Below are positions 1-5,683 of a stretch of DNA of 5,683 nt, one piece after another. Position 1 is the stretch's first letter, and every line of letters starts with the position of its first letter. The notes below the pieces were generated by a model. It was given only the letters and a program-made list of their open reading frames with translations, made no database searches and was not told the origin of the DNA. A program made the translations under genes and the position numbers. This DNA comes from an uncultured Planctomycetaceae bacterium (GTDB taxonomy: Bacteria > Planctomycetota > Planctomycetia > Pirellulales > UBA1268). The stretch lies in NCBI GenBank assembly GCA_903885855.1, contig CAISKG010000509.1, positions 1 through 5,683 on the forward strand. Reading direction: 5' to 3'.

Positions 1-2550
1 CCCTTCGGTCCCCTCCCCACCACGCCCCCCACGGCCGCCACCCCCGCGCCGGCCGTCGAACCGGCCGCGGCGCCCGAGCCCACGGCGGCGCCCACGCCCT
101 GGCCCGACTTCGAGGTTCACACGAGCTCGCTCCTCCAGCACCGCCTCGGCAGCTGGTCGTCGATCGACGTCCATGCCACCAACCGCGGCGACGAGGCGCG
201 CGAGGCGCTCGTGGCGGTGCTCTTCGAGGGGGGCAAACGGCAGTACTCGCGCCGCTTCTGGGTGCCGGCACGCGGGTCGCGCAGCACCTGGCTGCCGATC
301 GAGGTGCCGAGGCAGGCCACCGCGCAGGGGGGCCTCGAGTTCACCACGCTCGTGCTCGATCCCGACGCCGAGAAGGAGGTGCTCACGCGCACCGGCGAGG
401 GGCTCACCTCGTCGGCGTACCTGCGCGTCTCCGACGACGCGATCCGCTCGCTGCTGCTCCTCCCCAAGCCGCTCCTGCGCCCCACGCCGCGCGAGGCGGA
501 GGCGCTCGAGGACTGGCCGGGGGTCCTGGCGGCGGTGCGTGCCAACCGGGGTCTGAATCCCTCCTCGCCCACCTTCTCCCCCGACTTCCTCCCCCCCTGG
601 CACATGGCCCTCGACGGCGTCGACGTGGCGCTGATGGTCACCGACCGCTTCGTCCACGACGCGGCCGGGCTGGCGGCCCTGCGCGGCTGGGTGCGCGACG
701 GCGGCAGGCTCTGGATCGCGCTGGACGCGGTCTCCCCCGAGACGCTCGCCACGATCGTCGGCCACGACGCCCGCCTCGACGTCATCGATCGGGTGGAGCT
801 CGATCGATTCCGCGTCGAGGCCCGCGACGGGGAGACGGGCGCGGAGGGGAGCGACGAGATCGACGTCGAGGTGCCGATCGGGATGCTGCGCGTGGCCACC
901 TCCCACCGCGACGTCCCGGTGCGGGTCGACGGCTGGCCGGCGGCGATCTGGATCCCCTGCGGCCAGGGGGACGTGCTCGTCACCACCCTCGGTCCGCGCG
1001 GCTGGCTGGCGGCCGACGGCACGACCTCGAGCGCCGCCGCGCGCGTCATCGGCGCCCGCCTTCTCGCCGGTCGCCCCGACCGTCTCGATCCGGGCCGCCT
1101 CCGCGGGCCGCTCGAGGCGCAGATCGGCTACGCCACCCCCTCGCGCTGGACGGCCGGCACGATCCTCGGCGGCTTCTGCGCGGCGCTGGTGGGCGCGGCC
1201 TGGATGTGGCGGCGCCGGCACACCGTCGACCGCCTGGCCTGGTTCGTGCCCGCGGCCAGCGCCGTGGCGGCGGCCGTGGTGGGATGGCTGGGGTGGTCGA
1301 GTTCCCGCAACGTCGCGCCCACGGTGGCCGCCGTCGACATGGTGCGTCTGGCACCCGCCACCGGCGAGGCGCTGGTCGACGGCGCCGCGGCGCTCTTCGA
1401 CCGCCAGTCGCGCCCCATCGACTGGGCCGGCCGCGACCGCCATTGGGTCGTCCCCGACCCGTCCCAGGCATCCTCCGGGGAGCGTTTCGCCTGGCTCGAC
1501 GACGACGACCAGTCCACCTTCAACACCTCGACGCACGCCGGCAGCGTGGAGCGCTTGCGCGTGCGGGGCGCCGAAGCGCTCGGGCCGGGGATCGTGGCCC
1601 GCGGGACGTTCGGCCCCGAGGGGCTCGCCGGCCGCCTCGACACCGGCACCCTCGCGTCGCCGCGCGACGCCGTGGTCGTCGGCCTGCCGGGACCGGCGCT
1701 GGCGGTGCGCCTGGGGGCCGACGGCGCCTTCAGCGCCGGCACCGACGACGTGCTCGACGAGGGCCAGTACAACCCCGACGCGATCCTCGCCGACGACGCC
1801 CGCTGGCGCCAGGAGGCGACGCGCCGGCTGCTGGAATCCCCCGAGGCCTTCGCCGCCTCGAGCGGCCGCCCGGGGGCGGATCCCCCCGCCGGCGTCGCCG
1901 GGGCGCTGGCGCTGCGGCGCCGCCCCTGGCTCGCCTGCTGGTGCGACGCGCGCGCCCAGCGCGGCTGGGAGCTGCCCGAGGGCTTCCTCGAGCGCCGTTC
2001 GACGCTGGCGCTGGTGCCGCTGGAATTGGATCGCACGCCGCCGGCCACCCCCTTCCGCATCCCGTCGACGTTCCTCGTGCCCCGCCTCGGCACCGGCACG
2101 CAGGGGAAATCGATGGCGTTCGACACCCGTCGGGGCGAGTGGGTGCGCGGCCTGACGAGCCCCACCGACACGCTGCTGCGCTTCGAGCTGCCCCCCTCCG
2201 TGCTCCCCTGCCGCCTCGACCGTGGCCGGCTCTCCATCCGGATGAACGCCCCGGCGCGCTCCGTCGAGATCGGCGTGGTGCGCGACGGTGTCCCGGCGCT
2301 GGTGCGGCGCATCGAGGAGCCGACCGGCCTCTACGAGATCGATCTCGGCCCCGACGACCTCGGCCTCGCCGACGGCGCCGTGCAGGTCTCGGTGTCGGTG
2401 AGCCCCACCGCGGCGGAGGCGGCGGCCCGCCAGCGCGGCGAGAAGGACGCCTTCTCCGCCGCCGTCAGCGACGACTCGGTGATGAGCACCTGGGAGATCG
2501 ACCACGTCCGACTGGCCGTGGACGGCCACACGCTCGAAGGCACGCCATGA
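1..2550 (+). CDS. Large membrane-anchored extracytoplasmic protein, ABC-exporter accessory candidate (5' partial)
   Basis: The frame is open from base 1, so the start lies upstream; a GTG at 211 is an unlikely start because residues 36-110 form one continuous beta-rich domain that it would split. Residues are counted from base 1 (849 present). Residues 5-35 are a Pro/Ala/Thr linker. Residues 200-245 (LDGVDVALMVTD, then LRGWVRDGGRLWIALD) and 321-336 (GQGDVLVTTLGPRGWL) resemble the glutamine-amidotransferase-like fold of bacterial envelope proteins; I see no nucleophile Cys there, so it is probably a non-catalytic scaffold. Two hydrophobic helices (about 383-403 and 412-432) are joined by the basic loop RRRHTVDR. 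By the positive-inside rule the loop is cytoplasmic and both large regions lie outside the membrane. Residues 440-849 are a second soluble region with a beta-rich end (about 720-845). The stop overlaps the ATPase start, suggesting a shared complex. Protein class is fairly secure; exact function is unknown. Confidence 0.85.
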   Translation, partial: PFGPLPTTPPTAATPAPAVEPAAAPEPTAAPTPWPDFEVHTSSLLQHRLGSWSSIDVHATNRGDEAREALVAVLFEGGKRQYSRRFWVPARGSRSTWLPIEVPRQATAQGGLEFTTLVLDPDAEKEVLTRTGEGLTSSAYLRVSDDAIRSLLLLPKPLLRPTPREAEALEDWPGVLAAVRANRGLNPSSPTFSPDFLPPWHMALDGVDVALMVTDRFVHDAAGLAALRGWVRDGGRLWIALDAVSPETLATIVGHDARLDVIDRVELDRFRVEARDGETGAEGSDEIDVEVPIGMLRVATSHRDVPVRVDGWPAAIWIPCGQGDVLVTTLGPRGWLAADGTTSSAAARVIGARLLAGRPDRLDPGRLRGPLEAQIGYATPSRWTAGTILGGFCAALVGAAWMWRRRHTVDRLAWFVPAASAVAAAVVGWLGWSSSRNVAPTVAAVDMVRLAPATGEALVDGAAALFDRQSRPIDWAGRDRHWVVPDPSQASSGERFAWLDDDDQSTFNTSTHAGSVERLRVRGAEALGPGIVARGTFGPEGLAGRLDTGTLASPRDAVVVGLPGPALAVRLGADGAFSAGTDDVLDEGQYNPDAILADDARWRQEATRRLLESPEAFAASSGRPGADPPAGVAGALALRRRPWLACWCDARAQRGWELPEGFLERRSTLALVPLELDRTPPATPFRIPSTFLVPRLGTGTQGKSMAFDTRRGEWVRGLTSPTDTLLRFELPPSVLPCRLDRGRLSIRMNAPARSVEIGVVRDGVPALVRRIEEPTGLYEIDLGPDDLGLADGAVQVSVSVSPTAAEAAARQRGEKDAFSAAVSDDSVMSTWEIDHVRLAVDGHTLEGTP
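1147..1296 (+). other. Transmembrane hairpin within the accessory protein gene
   Basis: Two hydrophobic stretches (1147-1209 and 1234-1296) flank the basic loop RRRHTVDR. They are the only clear membrane segments in the 849 residues visible. The basic loop should face the cytoplasm, placing both large flanking regions outside. If so, the missing N-terminus must carry a signal peptide or a further membrane helix. Confidence 0.8.
2536..2546 (+). promoter_or_regulatory. Shine-Dalgarno-like site for the ABC ATPase
   Basis: GAAGG at 2536-2540 lies six bases before ATG 2547, inside the end of the upstream gene. With the ATGA overlap this supports the chosen start and points to translational coupling: a ribosome ending the accessory protein can restart on the ATPase. 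Confidence 0.5.
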
Positions 2551-3521
2551 ACGCCCCCGACCAGCCGGTCCTCGACATCCGCAACCTCACCAAGCGTTAC
2601 GGCGACTTCACCGCCCTCGACGACCTGTCGCTCGCCCTGCGCCGCGGCCAGATCCTCGGCTTCATCGGCCCCAACGGCGCCGGCAAGACGACGACGATCA
2701 AGATCCTCGTGGGGGCGATCCGCCCCACCTCCGGCTCCGCCTCCATCGCCGGCGCCGATTGCGTCCGGGAGGCGCGGCGCATCAAGCGCCTCGTCGGCTA
2801 CATGCCCGACACCTTCGGCGCCTACGACAACATGCGCGTCCGCGAGTACCTCGACTTCTTCGGGGCCGCCTTCGGCATCCCGCGGCGCGAGCGCGTCCGG
2901 CGGATCGACGAGGTGCTCGAGACGACCGGCTCGGCCTGGATGCAGGACCGCTACGTCGAGGCCCTCTCCCACGGCATGCGTCAGCGGATCGGCGTCGCCC
3001 GCACGCTGCTCCACGATCCCCAGGTGCTGATCCTCGACGAGCCCGCCAACGGCCTCGACCCCCAGGCGCGCATCGAGATGCGCGACCTGCTCCTCAAGCT
3101 CGCCGGCATGGGCAAGACGCTCGTCGTCACCAGCCACATCCTCCCCGAGCTGTCGCGGATCTGCGACGTGGTGGCGATCATCACCCAGGGCAAGCTGCGG
3201 GCCTTCGGCACGCTCGACAAGATCATGCGCGACCTCCGCCAGCGGCGCACGTTCGAGATCCAGCTCTGCTCGGCCGACAAGGTGGCCGAGGCGGCCGAGG
3301 CGGTCCGCGCCGCGGTCGACGAGGGGGAGCGCGAGGGGGTCAAGGCGTTGCCGCAGGAGGCGCTGGTGCGCTTCGACACGGCCCGGGGCGACGCCGAGCT
3401 CTCGGCGCTCCTGGCGGCGCTGGTGGCCCGCGGCGCGGGCGTGGCCCAGTTCCGCGAGGTGCCCAAGGATCTCGAGGACGCCTTCCTCTCCGTCACGCGC
3501 CGGGAGGCGCCCGCCGCATGA
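2547..3521 (+). CDS. ABC transporter ATP-binding protein (NatA/CcmA-like, ABC-2 exporter type)
   Basis: This is a 324-residue cytoplasmic ATPase that would power the permease encoded next. Visible motifs are Walker A GPNGAGKTT (41-49), a Q-loop region GYMPDTFGAYDNM (84-96) with Asp88 where many ABC proteins have Gln, a signature LSHGMRQR (140-147) in place of LSGGQ, Walker B LILDEP (161-166), the D-loop NGLDP (168-172) and the switch His197 in TSHILPE. These variants are typical of the ABC-2 drug, sodium and polymer exporter ATPases. Residues 235-315 form an extra alpha/beta tail ending KDLEDAFLSVT, like the C-terminal accessory domain common in this family. The ATG is chosen because it starts just before the conserved LDIRNLTKRYGDFTAL strand, overlaps the upstream stop by four bases and has GAAGG six bases upstream. 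With one ATPase gene, a homodimer is expected. The substrate cannot be told from this protein. Confidence 0.96.
   Translation: MNAPDQPVLDIRNLTKRYGDFTALDDLSLALRRGQILGFIGPNGAGKTTTIKILVGAIRPTSGSASIAGADCVREARRIKRLVGYMPDTFGAYDNMRVREYLDFFGAAFGIPRRERVRRIDEVLETTGSAWMQDRYVEALSHGMRQRIGVARTLLHDPQVLILDEPANGLDPQARIEMRDLLLKLAGMGKTLVVTSHILPELSRICDVVAIITQGKLRAFGTLDKIMRDLRQRRTFEIQLCSADKVAEAAEAVRAAVDEGEREGVKALPQEALVRFDTARGDAELSALLAALVARGAGVAQFREVPKDLEDAFLSVTRREAPAA
3502..3517 (+). promoter_or_regulatory. Shine-Dalgarno-like site for the permease
   Basis: GGGAGG at 3502-3507 lies ten bases before ATG 3518, within the last codons of the ATPase gene. The spacing is slightly long but usable. It supports the ATG that overlaps the ATPase stop (ATGA at 3518-3521). 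Confidence 0.5.
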
Positions 3522-5293
3522 TCCCCGTCCTCCGCCGCGAGTTCCTCGGCATCCTCCGCTCGCCGCGGGCCACCGCGGCGCTGCTGTTGGTGGCGCTGGC
3601 CTTCTCGGGGCTGGTGCTCGCGCGCTGGCCGGCCGGCGGCATCGTCGATCTCTCCGGCAGCGGATCGCGGGGGGCGTTCCTGGTGTTCGCCGTCGCGCTC
3701 ATCGGCGGCGTGCTGCTGCTCGTGCCGGCGTTCCCCGCCACGAGCATCGTGCGCGAGCGCGACCAGGGCACCCTCATGCTCCTCTTCAACTCGCCGATCA
3801 GCCCGCCGGGGATCTACGCCGGCAAGTTCCTCGGCGTGCTCGGCTTCGCGGCGCTGGCTTTCTCGACCACGCTTCCCGCCGCGGCGGCGGTGTACGCCAT
3901 GGGGGGCGTCGACCCCTGGCGGCAGATCGGCACGCTCTACGCGGTGCTCGCGGCGCTGGTGGTGCTGTGCACGGCGATCGGGCTGTTCGTCAGCGTGCGT
4001 GCCAACTCCGCCGACGCCGCCGTGCGGATCAGCTACGGCGCCGTCTTCGCCGCCGCCTTCCTCTCCCTGGCCCCCCACGCCCTCACGCGTGGCACGGCCG
4101 GCACCGCGGCGACGGCGGCGGAATGGCTGCGACGCCTGTCGCCGGTGCCGGTGGTGATGCATCTGGTCGGGCAGGCGGGCGCCGCGGGCGGCGGCCTCCT
4201 CGACCGGGATTCGGGCGTCTGGCAGTTTCTGGCGGCGAGCCTCGGCCTGGCCGCCGTCCTGGCGGTGGCCACCGTGCTCCAACTCGACCACCGCCTCTTC
4301 GACCGGGCCCGCGACGCGGGGCGGATCACCGACGACCGTTCCCTGCTGGTGCGCGCCTCGCGGCGGCTGTTCTTCCTCGTCGATCCGCAGCGCCGCAAGG
4401 CGGCCATCCCCTGGTTCTTGAACCCGGTGATGGTCAAGGAATTCCGCACGCGCCGCTTCGGCCGCTTCCACTGGCTGCTGCGCCTGGCCGCGGTCTGCGC
4501 GGTGGTGTCGCTGCTCATGACGCTCGCCGCCACCAACGGCACGATCGACTGGGGCGTGGAGACGATCGGCGGCCTGCTCGTGCTCCTCCAGGTGGCGCTG
4601 GTGGTGCTGCTCACGCCCAGCCTCGCGGCGGGCCTCGTGGCGACGGAGCGCGAGCGCGGCGGCTGGTCGCTCTTGCGCGCCACCCCCCTCAGCGGCTGGC
4701 GGATCGCCGTCGGCAAGCTGGCGAGCGTCGCCTGGACGATGCTCCTCATCCTCTCCGCCACGGTGCCGGGCTACCTCGTCATGACGTGGATCAAGCCCAC
4801 GATGTGGAACCAGGTCGTGCTGGCGCTGGTCTCGGTGCTCCTGGCCGCCTGGATGACGCTCGCCCTCTCGGCCGCCATCGGCGCCTTCCAGTCGCGCACC
4901 GCCTCGGCGACGGTGACGGTGTACGTGGTGCTGCTGGTGGTGTTCCTCGGGCCGCTTCTGGTGTGGGCCTTCCGCGAGGATCCCTTCGGCAAGGGCTTCG
5001 TGCAGGGGGCGCTGTCGCTCACGCCCCTGGGCGCGGCGCTGGGGGTGATCGGCATGCCGGGATTCAAGGACTACCAGCTCCCCCTGGGGGCGGTGTTGCG
5101 GGATCTGGGATGGACCGGGATCGGCGACGTTTCCCTGCCGGCCCTCTCCCTGCCGGCCCTCGGCCTCGACCTGCCGGCGCGCGTGGTGAACCCCGACACC
5201 TGGCCCTTCGCCTGGATCGTGGCCCTGGTGATCGGGGTCGTGTCGTTGGTCGTCTACGTGCTCCGCGTCTTCCGCCTCCTCCGCCCCGACTGA
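3518..5293 (+). CDS. ABC-2 type permease, two fused transmembrane halves
   Basis: This 591-residue inner-membrane protein is the probable translocation subunit for the preceding ATPase. About twelve hydrophobic segments are visible: roughly 18-36, 53-73, 104-127, 138-160, 168-187 and 237-255, then 317-338, 348-374, 401-424, 431-455, 462-484 and 563-586. Each half begins with a similar amphipathic entry (PVLRREF at 3-9; PVMVKEF at 303-309). Each also carries the ABC-2 cytoplasmic motif after its second helix: RERDQGTLMLLFNSPIS (79-95) and TERERGGWSLLRATPLS (376-392), both followed by a GK (102-103 and 399-400). A constant offset of 297 residues aligns these motifs, so the protein is an internal duplication about twice the length of a usual six-helix ABC-2 permease. 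It could therefore form a complete channel with an ATPase dimer. Residues 485-562 are a longer loop of mixed character. The start overlaps the ATPase stop, with GGGAGG ten bases upstream. Substrate is unknown. Confidence 0.93.
   Translation: MIPVLRREFLGILRSPRATAALLLVALAFSGLVLARWPAGGIVDLSGSGSRGAFLVFAVALIGGVLLLVPAFPATSIVRERDQGTLMLLFNSPISPPGIYAGKFLGVLGFAALAFSTTLPAAAAVYAMGGVDPWRQIGTLYAVLAALVVLCTAIGLFVSVRANSADAAVRISYGAVFAAAFLSLAPHALTRGTAGTAATAAEWLRRLSPVPVVMHLVGQAGAAGGGLLDRDSGVWQFLAASLGLAAVLAVATVLQLDHRLFDRARDAGRITDDRSLLVRASRRLFFLVDPQRRKAAIPWFLNPVMVKEFRTRRFGRFHWLLRLAAVCAVVSLLMTLAATNGTIDWGVETIGGLLVLLQVALVVLLTPSLAAGLVATERERGGWSLLRATPLSGWRIAVGKLASVAWTMLLILSATVPGYLVMTWIKPTMWNQVVLALVSVLLAAWMTLALSAAIGAFQSRTASATVTVYVVLLVVFLGPLLVWAFREDPFGKGFVQGALSLTPLGAALGVIGMPGFKDYQLPLGAVLRDLGWTGIGDVSLPALSLPALGLDLPARVVNPDTWPFAWIVALVIGVVSLVVYVLRVFRLLRPD
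5132..5161 (+). repeat. Perfect 15-base tandem duplication in the permease gene
   Basis: TCCCTGCCGGCCCTC occurs twice in direct succession (5132-5146 and 5147-5161). It is in frame and encodes SLPALSLPAL, permease residues 539-548, followed by a degenerate third unit (GLDLPA). It lies in the loop before the last membrane helix and lengthens it by five residues without breaking the frame. Slippage during replication is the likely origin. Confidence 0.9.
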
Positions 5294-5317
5294 GAGCCCC
5301 GATCCAGGGCCCGCCCC

Positions 5318-5683
5318 ATGCCGTTTCCCCCCTCCGCCCCGCGCCCCGTCGTCCCCGCGCTCCCGGCCGCCCGCCGGCGGGCCGCTCCGGCGGCCCTGCT
5401 CGCGACGCTGCTCGCGGCCCTGCTCGCCGGCCCGGCGCACGCGGTCGATCTGGCCGTCGATTCGATCCAGGAACTCGAGCCGCTGGTGCGGATCCTGCCG
5501 ACGATCCCCTCCTTCTCCGAGCGTCTCCCGCCGCTGTGGGAGCAGGCGATCGACCGTGACGACGCCGAGCCGCGCCGGCTCGCCGTCGACACCGTGGGCC
5601 TCGCCGCCCGGCGCGGGATGCGCGGATTGGAGCGATTCGTGCCGCGTCTCGAGCGCCTCCTCGCCGACGACCCCGACGCCGCC
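5318..5683 (+). CDS. Exported protein with signal peptide, possible HEAT-like helical repeats (3' partial)
   Basis: The frame is open from ATG 5318 to the window edge, giving 122 residues. The N-terminus is a Pro-rich stretch, then RRR (19-21), a hydrophobic core AALLATLLAALLAG (25-38) and a likely signal peptidase I site AHA|VD after residue 42, so the product should leave the cytoplasm. There is no Cys at the cleavage point, so it is not a lipoprotein. The mature part visible is predicted helical: a segment ending in LPPLWEQAID (about 70-79), then RRLAVDTVGLAARRGMRGLERFVPRLERLLADDPDAA, whose helix-turn-helix spacing and terminal DDPDAA turn resemble a HEAT/PBS-lyase-type repeat. One repeat is too little to be sure. 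The n-region is long (about 21 residues), but no other Met lies before the hydrophobic core. It starts 24 bases after the permease stop with no clear Shine-Dalgarno, so it may belong to the same transcript. Function is not recognised. Confidence 0.85.
   Translation, partial: MPFPPSAPRPVVPALPAARRRAAPAALLATLLAALLAGPAHAVDLAVDSIQELEPLVRILPTIPSFSERLPPLWEQAIDRDDAEPRRLAVDTVGLAARRGMRGLERFVPRLERLLADDPDAA
5396..5431 (+). repeat. Three 12-base near-identical units in the signal-peptide core
   Basis: Units beginning CTGCTCGC recur at 5396, 5408 and 5420, each ending in a different codon. They encode LLAT, LLAA and LLAG (residues 27-38), the hydrophobic core of the signal peptide. The repeat follows from low-complexity Leu/Ala coding and may vary in copy number between strains. 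Confidence 0.75.

Noticed and set aside
1128..2312. Minus-strand open frame of 394 codons within gene 1
   Set aside because: Ser/Arg/Pro-rich translation with no motif, opposite a frame with coherent membrane segments and domain patterns.
1206..2546. Upstream extension of the ATPase frame
   Set aside because: The extension translates as Arg/Gly/Pro-rich sequence and overlaps gene 1 for over 1.3 kb; the ATPase fold starts at the ATG at 2547.
2759..3517. Upstream extension of the permease frame
   Set aside because: Arg/Ala/Pro-rich translation that overlaps the conserved ATPase core; the permease begins at ATG 3518 with a proper amphipathic entry helix.
5294..5317. Possible terminator between permease and gene 4
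   Set aside because: Only a four-base GCCC/GGGC stem with a seven-base loop is present and no T-run follows; this is expected by chance in such GC-rich sequence.
2981..5440. Very long minus-strand open frame (819 codons) opposite the permease and ATPase
   Set aside because: Its translation is a low-complexity run of R, G, A, E, H and Q with no domain, and it lies opposite two clearly recognisable genes. Stop codons are rare in such GC-rich DNA, so long antisense frames are expected by chance.
3967..5559. Plus-strand open frame of 530 codons across the permease end and gene 4
   Set aside because: The translation is Arg/Gly/Pro-rich with no hydrophobic segments, while the permease frame and the signal-peptide frame explain the same bases.

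Overview
The window is a very GC-rich, densely coding plus-strand segment with four co-directional genes. The first is cut by the left edge and the last by the right edge. Genes 1-2 and 2-3 overlap by four bases (ATGA), and 24 bases separate genes 3 and 4, so the set reads as one operon. I see no RNA gene, insertion sequence, CRISPR array, origin or convincing terminator. The high GC, codon use and the architecture of the large membrane protein suggest Planctomycetota, perhaps a high-GC Pirellulales-like lineage. That placement is my inference from family resemblance, not a database result.

Layout: (1) bases 1-2550 encode the C-terminal 849 residues of a large envelope protein. It has a Pro/Ala linker, a beta-rich domain, a non-catalytic glutamine-amidotransferase-like domain, a two-helix membrane hairpin and a second large extracytoplasmic region. 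(2) Bases 2547-3521 encode a 324-residue ABC ATPase with all core nucleotide-binding motifs. (3) Bases 3518-5293 encode a 591-residue ABC-2 type permease made of two fused, internally homologous halves. (4) Bases 5318-5683 encode the start of an exported protein with a clear signal peptide and a possible alpha-helical (HEAT-like) repeat region.

Together the genes look like an ABC-2 exporter or envelope-remodelling complex: a cytoplasmic ATPase that probably dimerises, a single-chain double permease, and a membrane-anchored extracytoplasmic accessory protein. The plan recalls the GldA/GldF/GldG type of system (ATPase, permease, auxiliary protein with an amidotransferase-like fold), but I cannot show homology from sequence alone and the substrate is unknown. 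The most interesting points are the tightly coupled accessory protein, the duplicated permease and the secreted protein that follows.
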